From the NCBI RefSeq assembly GCF_014799995.1, contig NZ_JAAVGY010000035.1, positions 1 through 43,700 of the forward strand: DNA of 43,700 bases. The letters run 5' to 3'. Source of the stretch: Helicobacter sp. GTDB lineage: Bacteria; Campylobacterota; Campylobacteria; Campylobacterales; Helicobacteraceae. The notes beneath the pieces are model-generated. The model was not told where the DNA came from, made no database searches, and saw only the letters and a list, made by a program, of their open reading frames with translations. The position numbers and the translations under genes are program-made. Below, in pieces: positions 32,054 to 40,847 of the stretch; positions within the stretch are counted from its first letter, which is position 1; the number at the start of each line of letters is the position of its first letter.

Positions 32054-33049
32054 TGTTTCATTTCCTCTTTGTAACTTTTAGTGGATTATAGCAAGTTGCA
32101 ACTAAATTTGTCAGTTTCATTTTGTGCTTTTATCTCTTATATTTCGTCCTATCACTATCATTTTCTAAGGCATATTTTTCATCAAAAAATTCTTCTTGAG
32201 GATTAATGTTTTGTGATTCCTCTTTTGCAAAGTCTTTTATTCTACCTTTGAATTGAATAAACTTATAATAAAGCACTGCACCTTTGAGCTTAACACAATT
32301 GAGATTTAACAAATCCAATGCTCCAAGCAACTCTCTTTCATTTGGATTGGTTGCTAAAATATCTAAATTTGCTAAAGAGATATTAAATTTATAAGTGTAT
32401 TTTTCCCATAAATCCATTAAGAAAAACTCTGCATAATTGCCATTTTCTACCAATGTTTTTTCATAATCCACTCTTGCCTCTAAATCTGAAATAAATCCTT
32501 GAATCTTTTTAAAGACGACACTAAAGACTTTGGAGTTTTCAATCTCTTGAATATTTTGTATCTTAGTGGGTTCTATTTCTTGAAAATTTAAATTGTTAGA
32601 TTTGCAATTTTAAAATCACTATTTGGTCTTACCAAAAGTGCATTGTTTTCATATTTCAATACTGCCATAGGAGAACTTGAATCAATATGAGAAATTATAC
32701 TTCCAGCAGGAAGCAATAAAGAAAAAGTAAAATAAGGGTGCAAAGAAATAGAATCCATACTAGCAATAGGACGAATCACGGGCTTATAATTGATTTCTTT
32801 TTGAGAGAATCTATCAAAAGCCTCTTTGACTTCTGCTTCTTTTTTCTGCACTGCATTAATATCTTTTGGATTGAGATTTAATAAAAACTCATTTGCCCTT
32901 AAATCACTTAAATCTTGGTTGTTGTTTTGATTTAATTCTCTTTGGGTAGGAGCTATGAAGTTTTTAGGTTCTAAGGGATTAGCAAAAGAACAGCTAAATG
33001 CCAAAAATAATGTAAAGAATATGAATCTGAAATTTTTAAAAGAATTGGC

Positions 33050-33092
33050 TATAACGCCGTTTGGAGTTTGCCACAGGCTGAACTCCTGTGGC
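33050..33092 (+). promoter_or_regulatory. Toxin mRNA promoter and 5' stem-loop (TA module 2)
   Basis: -10 box TATAAC at 33050-33055 with upstream TGG. The leader has GCCACAGG (33070-33077) pairing with CCTGTGGC (33085-33092), 7-base loop. It is followed by CTCCT-GAA-AGGAG, a small hairpin that would hide the ribosome site. Confidence 0.6.
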
Positions 33093-33148
33093 TTAATCTT
33101 AACTCCTGAAAGGAGCAATAAAAAGTGTAAGTTACAATGTTTATTGTC
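33065..33148 (-). ncRNA. Predicted antisense antitoxin RNA (TA module 2)
   Basis: TTGACA (33178-33183), exactly 17 bases, TATAAT (33155-33160) on the minus strand inside the peptide ORF, the same full consensus and spacing as module 1. Predicted start near 33148, running over the toxin start, ribosome site and leader hairpin. The 3' end is a guess. Confidence 0.65.
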
Positions 33149-33193
33149 AAGGCTATTATACTGCTTTGCATTTTTTGTGTCAAGGCATTTTAA
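33137..33193 (+). CDS. Type I toxin-like hydrophobic peptide (TA module 2), possibly degenerate
   Basis: 18 aa: MFIVKAIILLCIFCVKAF, aligning with the 22-aa peptide of module 1 (shared A-I-I-x-L-C and V-K-A-aromatic end). The AGGAG at 33111-33115 lies 21 bases from this ATG; the position equivalent to module 1's start is a GTG followed at once by TAA. The toxin may therefore be untranslated while its antitoxin promoter is kept. Confidence 0.5.
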   Translation: MFIVKAIILLCIFCVKAF

Positions 33194-33197
33194 CCAA

Positions 33198-33217
33198 AAT
33201 TCCGCTTCGGCGGAGTT
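33198..33217 (+). terminator. Stem-loop after toxin ORF 2
   Basis: AATTCCGC, TTCG loop, GCGGAGTT: an 8-bp stem (one G-U pair) closed by the very stable UUCG tetraloop, 4 bases after the toxin stop. Probably the toxin mRNA 3' structure. Confidence 0.6.
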
Positions 33218-33305
33218 TGTAATAAGCTTCCCTGTGGTATTTAATGTTTTTTCATATTCATCCTTCCTCCTTTGTTTTGGATTTAAAAAACTCTTTTTTT
33301 AGCTC

Positions 33306-33796
33306 TCATCTCTTTTTATTGTCTTTTTCAATCTCTGGACAACTTTCTTTGTCCAAACAAAAACCACTTACAACCCCGCTTCCCTTTAATAAACAAAATG
33401 GTTTTAATCTTAAATCAAGATAGAAAATAATGCGAACACTTAAAAGCAAGAAATACTTAAAGACATAAGCTAACAAAAAATAATCTTTTAATAAGAAGCT
33501 TAAAGCTAGAGTAATTATTATCAAGATTCCAACACCCACTTTTCTAGCAAGATTTTCTAAGAAATTTACAGCATAAACTAAAAATAAAGCTAAGATATAA
33601 GCACTTAGGGTAAATTTATTAAAAGCAAAATCCCAAATGCTAAAGGTAAAATAAAAGATGATTAAAGCTAGAAATCACGCGAGCATAAGAGGTAGTTACT
33701 AAAAACACTAGAAATGCAAAGGTTATTTTAAATTTATCTGCCCATCTTTCATTTCTGCTGCATTGCGCTAGAAAAATATCCTCAAGTCCCTTACAT
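33306..33796 (-). pseudogene. Remnant of a multi-pass membrane protein
   Basis: An intact 77-codon piece (33306-33539) continues upstream without stop to about 33680 (ALIIFYFTFSIWDFAFNKF; AYILALFLVYAVNFLENLAR), then in another frame as CKGLEDIFLAQCSRNERWAD and TFAFLVFLVTTSYA. Together at least four membrane segments and an acidic/basic end (EIEKDNKKR). A one-base change near 33660 separates the frames and no start codon with a ribosome site is seen. Family unknown. Confidence 0.45.
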
Positions 33797-33839
33797 TTAG
33801 CCGGCTTTCCTAAATTGTCCTATTAATGAGGCTTTGTTT

Positions 33840-33925
33840 TCTCCGACTTGCCATTTTTGCAGTTGAACCTATTAGAATTCTTACCTTTCTAGCTTGGTTT
33901 TTTGATACATTTGATATTTTGCAAA
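33840..33925 (-). pseudogene. Fragment of a second methylase-helicase gene
   Basis: Encodes NQARKVRILIGSTAKM in one frame. Ten residues, VRILIGSTAK, are identical to helicase motif V of the giant protein (about residues 2080-2089), while the DNA has drifted at codon third positions. The rest is broken by stops. It sits exactly at the T4SS/T6SS boundary. Confidence 0.55.
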
Positions 33926-34831
33926 TTACTCATATAATTTTATACACATAAGATGAAAATCTTTTTTAGGCTTTCCTAATAATTTCCCCCAACCTAGCTT
34001 TGCTACACTTTGATCGCCAAGTATGAAAAGTAATTTATCGCTATAATTGATTTTTATATATAAATCCACACAAAATTCGTTATTAGTGAGAAACATAACA
34101 CTATTTTTTAAATCCACGTGTTTTTCTTTTTTGGGAAGATATTCTATCGCTTCTTGGTGTTCAATGTCTTGAATCAAAATTGCTATTTTGTTTTGGTGGG
34201 ATAAGAATTTATTGCCAAGAATAAAGTTTTTTCCTAATATGTGATTTTTAATGCCTAATTTATTCCGTTGCGATTTTGCAATTAAGATTCTATGGGGGAT
34301 ATTTTCTATAATTGATAGTTTGCCTTGAAGATTAAAATTGCTTTGCAAGACTCTTTTTATATAATGTTTAGGGCGTCTTAAGCTTAACAAAAGGGGGGAG
34401 AAAGGCAGATATTTTTTAGCAGTATTCTTGTCTGTAATGCCAAGCATTGAAAATAAAATGTTTGAAATAAAATCGCTAAAATCTTTTTGAAAGGCTCTTG
34501 GATAATTTTTAAAATTTATTGTTTCAAAAAATATCCACAGGATATAATGATTGAAAAAATCAAAAAATAGTGTCCAACCCTCATCATTATCCTCATTGCG
34601 CGATAGTTTATCAAGCATATAAGAGGGCAAGTGAGAATTGATTCCATGTAAGCCCATAAAATTTACAATCACTTGAATTAAAAATTTATTATCTAATTGA
34701 TTAAACTTGATTTCTTCAATCTCCCTATTTGGGTGTTTGAGTTGTTTATTGGTTCTTAAAAAAATTTCTTGTTTATTATAATTTTGCAAAAGATTCTTTA
34801 AGAGCCTGTGAAAGGAATAAGAGGGATTCAT
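33926..34831 (-). CDS. tssG: T6SS baseplate protein TssG
   Basis: 301 aa, at the short end for the family. TssG is the hub of the baseplate wedge with two TssF copies. The signature NFMGLHGINSHLPSYMLDKL (about residues 58-77) and the late LGWGKLLG (about 277-284) are typical. The ATG overlaps the tssF stop (ATGA). Last gene of the minus-strand T6SS operon. Confidence 0.9.
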   Translation of the reverse strand: MNPSYSFHRLLKNLLQNYNKQEIFLRTNKQLKHPNREIEEIKFNQLDNKFLIQVIVNFMGLHGINSHLPSYMLDKLSRNEDNDEGWTLFFDFFNHYILWIFFETINFKNYPRAFQKDFSDFISNILFSMLGITDKNTAKKYLPFSPLLLSLRRPKHYIKRVLQSNFNLQGKLSIIENIPHRILIAKSQRNKLGIKNHILGKNFILGNKFLSHQNKIAILIQDIEHQEAIEYLPKKEKHVDLKNSVMFLTNNEFCVDLYIKINYSDKLLFILGDQSVAKLGWGKLLGKPKKDFHLMCIKLYE

Positions 34832-36552
34832 AAAATTGGCTTTTTTCCAAATGAAGCTGGATAATAAAACGTTTCTTTAGAATCTAGGCAACGGATTTTC
34901 AATTCACAAAAAGAATTAATACTTGCAAATGAGGAGAGAAATTTAGAAATTACAAGTCCTAGCTTATAGACTTCTCCTAAAGAATAAAATTTGGAATCTT
35001 GAATATAAAAAATAGTTAATATTCCCTTTTTTGTGATACATTCATCTACCAAATAGGTACTATTGCCCTGTATATCAACAATGGATTCCTTTAATAATTT
35101 GTAAATTTCTGCATTTTCTTTATCTTCTAAAAAGCTATAAGCTTCAAGAACGTTAAAAAATGAAGTCTTATTTAACATCGTTTGGTAGTTAAAAGATAAT
35201 ATAGAAACAAGCTTCCATAGTAGATTATCCATATTATATTTTCTCATGGGACTTGGTATTTTGATATTTTTAGTGTGTGTATCTTTAATGGTGGAGGTCT
35301 GAATATCGCCAATATTTAAGAGTGTGGGAAGATTCTTGTTGCAACATAAAGTTTCAATGGTAATAGTTTCTGTTTGGTTGCTTGTTGAAAAGAAAGAGAT
35401 TTCTTTATATGAATCTCCTTTTGAATTTACTTTATCGGAGATAGAATAAAACTCATTTTTGTTTTCTTTGAGAAATTCAAATCGTTCAAAACTATTATAA
35501 CTCTTTAGCATTCTTCTACCTGTATCACTATTGTGCGCTTTTACTTGCAAGATATTGATAATTTCATAAGAATCTAGTTGATTTCTATCAATAAAGATTC
35601 TATACCCATCTCTATTGTGGTGGTTAATAATAGGCTCTGCACTTTTTTGAAAGATATTAACGATGGGGGTTACCCCAAGAAAAAATAATCCTTTCCTTAA
35701 AATACAATTTTTTGGCAAATGTTTATCAAATTTAAATTCTATACTAAAACTCTTTCCCAAGCATTCTCTTAATACTTCTAGACCCGTGATTGCGATGAAG
35801 TTGAATTTTTCATTAAGAAAGAAATATTCCCTTAACAAAGAGAACGATTCAAAGCCTAGCTCATTGTAAGATAATGTGCTCTCGCTAGGAGAGAGTCCCA
35901 TTGTTTTAACATTATAGATGCTTAATTTAAATTCTTGATTGGTATCTAGTGATATAATTTTTAATTCTTTTAGATACAAATGAATATATAAAAGTAGGCT
36001 ACTTGAAGTATAGACATCATCTCCTAAGTAAATATTTAACCTTGTAAGATTAAGATCACGAATAATAAAATCTTTATTTTCATTGATTTTAAAATTTAAA
36101 TTCAAGGTTTGATATTGTCTATCACTACTAAGAAATGTATCTTCAATACTTAAAGGATACAAAAAAACATCATAAATAGTTTTAAAAATACATTCACATT
36201 TATTAATGGGAATAGATTTTACATAAGTTCCTTTAGGTATGAAAATATGCTTTTCTTTGCTATTTTCGTCCATTTGAAATTCTTGCATAGATAAAGAGGG
36301 TAAGGCACTTGTATAGTTTGGGGCGATAATGTTTATTAGCGATTCAGCTATGTAGGGGATATTGCGGTCCATTTCTTGATGAATTTTTGAAGTCAAAACT
36401 GCTAAATTTTCGATAATTCTTTCAACATCTGGATCTTTGCTATCGTGCGCTAAGAATGGGGCTAATTTTGGATATTTTTGAGTAAATAGCTTTCTTGCTT
36501 CATAGAGATAAGCAAGTTCTTTTTGGAAATAAAATAGATTATCTTGATTCAT
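34828..36552 (-). CDS. tssF: T6SS baseplate protein TssF
   Basis: 574 aa from the ATG at 36552, just after the tssE stop (TAAAATG); a TTG at 36561 is less likely. N-terminal FYFQKELAYLYEARKLFTQK and DPDVERIIENLAVLTSKIHQ are family hallmarks. It forms the wedge with TssG and TssE. Confidence 0.92.
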   Translation of the reverse strand: MNQDNLFYFQKELAYLYEARKLFTQKYPKLAPFLAHDSKDPDVERIIENLAVLTSKIHQEMDRNIPYIAESLINIIAPNYTSALPSLSMQEFQMDENSKEKHIFIPKGTYVKSIPINKCECIFKTIYDVFLYPLSIEDTFLSSDRQYQTLNLNFKINENKDFIIRDLNLTRLNIYLGDDVYTSSSLLLYIHLYLKELKIISLDTNQEFKLSIYNVKTMGLSPSESTLSYNELGFESFSLLREYFFLNEKFNFIAITGLEVLRECLGKSFSIEFKFDKHLPKNCILRKGLFFLGVTPIVNIFQKSAEPIINHHNRDGYRIFIDRNQLDSYEIINILQVKAHNSDTGRRMLKSYNSFERFEFLKENKNEFYSISDKVNSKGDSYKEISFFSTSNQTETITIETLCCNKNLPTLLNIGDIQTSTIKDTHTKNIKIPSPMRKYNMDNLLWKLVSILSFNYQTMLNKTSFFNVLEAYSFLEDKENAEIYKLLKESIVDIQGNSTYLVDECITKKGILTIFYIQDSKFYSLGEVYKLGLVISKFLSSFASINSFCELKIRCLDSKETFYYPASFGKKPIL

Positions 36553-36553
36553 T

Positions 36554-36946
36554 TTAGACAACTTCGCAGTATCTGTTGTTGTTAAAAATGATTTCCAAAC
36601 TAAATTCTTGGAATCTGTCTTCGCAAAGAAAACATTGCAGCATAAAAGTTAAACGCCATGGGCTTAGAGAATTATCAAAGCTTATGGAGATAATTTTAAC
36701 ACGTTGTTCATATTTTTCAATGATAGAAATAATTTCTTTTGCCATTGTGGAACATAAATCACTAGAATTTAGATTAAGTTCAGCCAAACTAGAAACATTT
36801 ACATCTTTCAAGGTCAGGCAATCATCTAATCTGGTATTCAATAAAAGACAAATATTGTCTTTTATGTCTTTATACATATCGTTACAAAAAGAAACATTTT
36901 GATATTGATCATCTAATGTAAAGATTACCTTATCTAGTAGAGACAT
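36554..36946 (-). CDS. tssE: T6SS gp25-like baseplate protein TssE
   Basis: 130 aa, the usual size. gp25-type pattern: SLLDKVIF at the start, an internal LNLNSSDLCSTMAKEI, and YEQRVKIISISF. It nucleates sheath polymerisation. One-base overlap with the tssC stop (TAATG). Confidence 0.88.
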   Translation of the reverse strand: MSLLDKVIFTLDDQYQNVSFCNDMYKDIKDNICLLLNTRLDDCLTLKDVNVSSLAELNLNSSDLCSTMAKEIISIIEKYEQRVKIISISFDNSLSPWRLTFMLQCFLCEDRFQEFSLEIIFNNNRYCEVV

Positions 36947-38406
36947 TATTCTTTATCAAGCTTACCAACGAGCGAGAGTTCAAAATTTCCACCCATATAT
37001 TTAAAATGGGGACGAACACTAAGTCCAATTTTATACCAACCAGCTTCACCCGGGATATTCTCTACCTGCACTCTTGCTCCTCTAAAAGGTCTCCGACTTC
37101 TTACTTCAGCAGGAGGATTCTCTTGATCAGAAATATATTGTCTTACCCATTCATTAAGTCCATTTTCAACATCACTTCTCTCTTTCCAGCTACCAATTTC
37201 CTCTCTTTGCAATACCTTAAGATAATGAGCTAATCTTGAGATAAGAAATAGATAAGGCAATTGTGTGCCTAAGCGATAATTTGTTTCTGCTTCCTTGCCT
37301 TCAGGTGTGTTTGGGAATGTTTTTGGCTTTAGAGCGGAATTGGCGGAAAAGAAAGCAGCATTATTAGTATCTCTACGTAATGTTAGAGTGATAAAACCTT
37401 CCTCTGCAAGCTCATACTCTCTCCTATCCGTAATTAAAACTTCCGTTGGAATCTTAGATTGCATTGTCCCAAAACTCTCATAAAGGTAGGTTGGTAAATC
37501 TTTTACACTACCACCACTTTTGGGTCCTATGATACTTCCACACCATCTATATTTTGCAAAACTTTCTGTAAGTCTTGTAGCAAAAGCAAAGGCGGAATTT
37601 CCCCATAACAAATGATTGTGCGAAGCATGAACATCTTCTTTGTAATTAAAACTCTTAATAGGGTTTTCATTAGGATCGTAAGGACTTCTTGTTAAGAATC
37701 TTGTTACCATAAGCCCAGCATATTTAGCATCTTCGTTCTCTCTAAAGGTTCTCCATCTAGTGTATTGAGGACCTTCTAGCATACTCTTTAAATCTTGAAT
37801 ATTTGCAAGTTCTGAATAATTTTCTAAACTAAAGAATTTAGGGCTACACGAGGTTAAAAAAGGAGCATGACTCATTGCAGCAATGCTAGACATTTTATTT
37901 AAAAAAGTCATATCAGGACTTGCAGCAGTGATTTGATAATCTCCGATAACAGCCCCAACGGGTTCTCCACCAAATTGACCGTATTCGGCAGAGTAGATAT
38001 TTTTATAAATAACACTTTGTGTAATATCGGGATTATTTTCAAAATCTTCTAAAATTTCCTCTTTTGTAACATTAAAAAGATTGATTTTAATATTCTCATT
38101 GAAATCTGTCCTACTTACTAGGAAATGTAACCCTCTCCAAGTTGATTCTAATTGCTGTAAATTTTCATTATGCAATATTTCATCCATTTGCTTGGAAATT
38201 AAATCATCTATGTGTGCAATCATTTCATCAAGAGCAAATTTATTAATCTTATCTTCTACATTATCACTTTTGACAATCTGAGAGATAAATTCAGCAACTC
38301 CGCGTTTAGCAATGCTATAACTTTCTTCATTGGTAGCATATTTACTTTTTTCCATAATGCTTTCTATAATAGGCGTGCTGGGTGTACTGGTTTTTTTATC
38401 TGCCAT
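36946..38406 (-). CDS. tssC: T6SS large sheath subunit TssC (VipB)
   Basis: 486 aa from the ATG at 38406, correctly spaced from GGAG; the upstream ATG at 38412 is too close to it. Contains ESTWRGLHFLVSRTDF and QFGGEPVGAVIGDYQ, diagnostic of TssC, and CGSIIGPKSGGSV. Forms the contractile sheath with TssB. Confidence 0.95.
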   Translation of the reverse strand: MADKKTSTPSTPIIESIMEKSKYATNEESYSIAKRGVAEFISQIVKSDNVEDKINKFALDEMIAHIDDLISKQMDEILHNENLQQLESTWRGLHFLVSRTDFNENIKINLFNVTKEEILEDFENNPDITQSVIYKNIYSAEYGQFGGEPVGAVIGDYQITAASPDMTFLNKMSSIAAMSHAPFLTSCSPKFFSLENYSELANIQDLKSMLEGPQYTRWRTFRENEDAKYAGLMVTRFLTRSPYDPNENPIKSFNYKEDVHASHNHLLWGNSAFAFATRLTESFAKYRWCGSIIGPKSGGSVKDLPTYLYESFGTMQSKIPTEVLITDRREYELAEEGFITLTLRRDTNNAAFFSANSALKPKTFPNTPEGKEAETNYRLGTQLPYLFLISRLAHYLKVLQREEIGSWKERSDVENGLNEWVRQYISDQENPPAEVRSRRPFRGARVQVENIPGEAGWYKIGLSVRPHFKYMGGNFELSLVGKLDKE

Positions 38407-38418
38407 ACTCATTCTCCT

Positions 38419-38904
38419 TTATTCTCCATCCTCTTGTTTGATTTCTAGAAGCAATTTTTCTCTAGTATCTTTATTTTTTAATGCCTCTAATACAGCTTTC
38501 CTAAAGTTTGGAATATTGCCCATCGGACCTTTTAATGCCATTAAAGCTTCTCTTAATTGTAGAAGTTTCTTTAACTCTGGAATCTGCTGTGCAATGTTAT
38601 CAGGCGAAAAATCTTTAATACTAATAATATTAAGATTAACTTCTAATTCCTCTGCTTCATTATTTAAAGTATTCTTTACACTAAAACTTGTGTTAATATT
38701 TAACTTTTTCATAACTTGATTAAAATTAAGTTTATTAATCTGCAACACTTCTCTTTCTTCAATGGGTTGCTCACTATCACCGCCTGTAAGATTCGATAAT
38801 ACCATTAGTTTTAAAGGTAACTCAACCTCACCATTTTGTCCATTTGTTTTTGCCTTATATGTTATATTAATGCGCTCTTTAGGAGAACTTGAACCATCTG
38901 ACAT
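38419..38904 (-). CDS. tssB: T6SS small sheath subunit TssB (VipA)
   Basis: 161 aa. Family patterns: VELPLKLMVLSNLTG, then SIKDFSPDNIAQQIPELKKL and LREALMALKGPMGN. GAGG precedes the ATG. Twelve bases separate it from tssC. Confidence 0.93.
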   Translation of the reverse strand: MSDGSSSPKERINITYKAKTNGQNGEVELPLKLMVLSNLTGGDSEQPIEEREVLQINKLNFNQVMKKLNINTSFSVKNTLNNEAEELEVNLNIISIKDFSPDNIAQQIPELKKLLQLREALMALKGPMGNIPNFRKAVLEALKNKDTREKLLLEIKQEDGE

Positions 38905-38965
38905 CTTTTAGCCTCTCTTGATTTTATGAATTATTTATGAATTCAAAAACTTTTAAGAGTATAAA

Positions 38966-40255
38966 CTAAATTTTATTAATTCTACCTTGAATGAATAAAT
39001 AATATTCCTCCAAATAATCTTTTAAAAGCGTATTTTCTAACTTTTCTTTTAAGTGTAGGTAAATAATCTTTGCGTTTTGCTCCATTCCTTTCTCATCAAA
39101 TAGTTTTGCCATTTCAATCAACGCATTGATATTTGAAAACAAAGAATCACTGGAATTTTCTTTATCAATATTTAAAAATGCCTCTTCAAGATTTTTTGCT
39201 TTAGAGTGAATTTTGGGTTTTGAAAATTCTTGCAAACTATCAATATCTTCATTTTTTGAGAAATAGTTAAATACGGAGACATCGCACAAAAATTCTCCAT
39301 TTTCAAATTTCAATTTTGTTATTTCTTGAAATTTGTTTAAGAAATTATTGACGAAAATTGTAAATATTTTGCAAACACTATCCCTTTTTTGTGATATTAA
39401 TAATTTGTGAAAAAGTTGTAGCCCTTCAAACCAAAAAGGATTCAGCACTAAATTTTTAATAAAGTTTTGAATCCGTATAAGTTCGCTAGTATTTTCTTTC
39501 GGATTTTGCAACAAACCAATCAAGCTACTATCTGGGGATCTTATCTGCGTGATACTCTCCGTGTGAAGTGGCACTTTTTTTATTTTTCCCCACATAGCTT
39601 CAAAGAAGAAAGTATATGCGTTAATGTCATTTAAGTCATTATTTAATAAATTCAAACTAAGATTCAGGTAAAACTCTCTATATTCTCTATCATTGACAAC
39701 ATTTAAATCTGTAAGCTTGCTGGGCATTGTGCTACTGCTTGTATGAGTGTTAAGCAGAGATTCTTTGTTTGTGTTGGACGCAGAAATATCTTGTGCTATT
39801 TCAAGAGGGTTAAATTTATGATTAATGATACTACCAATACCCATTATGTTTTCATTGATCTCGGTTAATATCTGCTTTGGAATCAATAATCCCGAGCGAT
39901 TAGCTTCCACAACAAAAAGTGTGATGGCATCTTTAATCTTTCTTTTTTGAGTGTTTAATATTTTTTTATCTAAAGATTGTGGGCTATCTTTTAAAAAACC
40001 TTTTAAAAATCCTAGTAAATAAGAAAGCTCAACAAAACAATCCTCTTTATTGAGATTAATACAAGATAAAATGAAATAGTTACATATTTTCGCTTCTGTT
40101 GAAGTGTTTTTTAAAATATCAAGTGAGTATTTATAGACCATATCCCAGTTAATATTTTCGTGGTTGAGAGTTTTATACTTTGACATTTCATCTTCTAAAA
40201 TATTAAAACTTTCTAAATGGGATAAGTCTTTTGATAAAGAATTAGAATAAGTCAT
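38966..40255 (-). CDS. tssA: T6SS cap/initiator protein TssA
   Basis: 429 aa. The N-terminal ImpA-type region (INWDMVYKYSLDILKNTSTE, about 35-54) identifies TssA, which starts sheath and tube assembly. The C-terminal half is helical. First gene of the minus-strand T6SS operon; GGAG lies 9 bases before the ATG. Confidence 0.8.
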   Translation of the reverse strand: MTYSNSLSKDLSHLESFNILEDEMSKYKTLNHENINWDMVYKYSLDILKNTSTEAKICNYFILSCINLNKEDCFVELSYLLGFLKGFLKDSPQSLDKKILNTQKRKIKDAITLFVVEANRSGLLIPKQILTEINENIMGIGSIINHKFNPLEIAQDISASNTNKESLLNTHTSSSTMPSKLTDLNVVNDREYREFYLNLSLNLLNNDLNDINAYTFFFEAMWGKIKKVPLHTESITQIRSPDSSLIGLLQNPKENTSELIRIQNFIKNLVLNPFWFEGLQLFHKLLISQKRDSVCKIFTIFVNNFLNKFQEITKLKFENGEFLCDVSVFNYFSKNEDIDSLQEFSKPKIHSKAKNLEEAFLNIDKENSSDSLFSNINALIEMAKLFDEKGMEQNAKIIYLHLKEKLENTLLKDYLEEYYLFIQGRINKI

Positions 40256-40325
40256 TTATCAAATCTCCATAAAAATCTATAAACTCTAGCGTTTATTATT
40301 AACTTTAGTAAAAATTTATGATATA

Positions 40326-40341
40326 CTATTCTATAGAATAG
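40326..40341. promoter_or_regulatory. 16-bp perfect palindrome in the divergent T6SS promoter region
   Basis: CTATTCTATAGAATAG reads the same on both strands and touches TATACT (40322-40327), a likely -10 box of tssJKL. It lies about 70 bases from the tssA start on the other side. A repressor binding here could control tssJKL and perhaps both T6SS operons. Confidence 0.55.
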
Positions 40342-40373
40342 AGCTTTAAAAAATTATTAATAAGGGAATTGGT

Positions 40374-40826
40374 ATGTTTTATAGACATATATTGTTTTTG
40401 CTAGTGATATTAGTTTTTTTTGCGTGTTCAAGCAGTAAGGTTGATATTAAGATTAATAATCACGAAAAATCAAATCTTAATAACAGACAAGATGATGTGC
40501 CTTTAACTATTATTGTATATCAGCTAAAGGATATAAAAAAATTTGAACAAGCAAGTGATATTGACTTATTTGCAAGGGGAGATGGTGTTTTAGGCAAAGA
40601 CAAAATAGATTCAATAAAAATGCAAATTGCGCCCAAAGACAATATTATAGCAGTTAATGTTGAAGATGAAGAAGTCCCTTATATCTGCATTTTGGCATTT
40701 TTTGCAAATAATGACAAAAAAACAACTAAAGCGTGTGCCAAAACAAGCGAAGCAAGTGGATTTTGGTTTAGAGACAAGCAACTAGAATTTACAATTGCAC
40801 AAGATGGTATTCGTTATATTCAATAA
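40374..40826 (+). CDS. tssJ: T6SS outer-membrane lipoprotein TssJ
   Basis: 150 aa. Signal peptide RHILFLLVILVFFAC with a lipobox-like FFAC followed by SSS, then the TssJ beta-sandwich with TIIVYQLKDIKKFEQASDID and SGFWFRDKQLEF. Anchors TssM of the membrane complex. AAGGGA precedes the ATG. Confidence 0.9.
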   Translation: MFYRHILFLLVILVFFACSSSKVDIKINNHEKSNLNNRQDDVPLTIIVYQLKDIKKFEQASDIDLFARGDGVLGKDKIDSIKMQIAPKDNIIAVNVEDEEVPYICILAFFANNDKKTTKACAKTSEASGFWFRDKQLEFTIAQDGIRYIQ

Positions 40827-40847
40827 GTTTTACAGGGCAAATATATT

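Larger units (their letters stand above)
32130..33261 (-). pseudogene. VirB9/TraK-like secreted T4SS protein, interrupted and frameshifted
   Basis: Original start: AAAGGAGGAAGG then ATG-AAT-ATG-AAA-AAA at 33261, now closed two codons later by a TA module. The signal core FKNFRFIFFTLFLAFSCSFA resumes near 33037. The open part (32588-33118, nominal TTG start) contains LHPYFTFSLLLPAGSIISHI and LLVRPNSDFKIANLTI, like VirB9/TraK N-domains. One added base near 32590 joins it to 32130-32471 through the continuous frame TKIQNIQEIENSKVFSVVF. Both the insertion and the frameshift would inactivate it. The family call is tentative. Confidence 0.5.
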
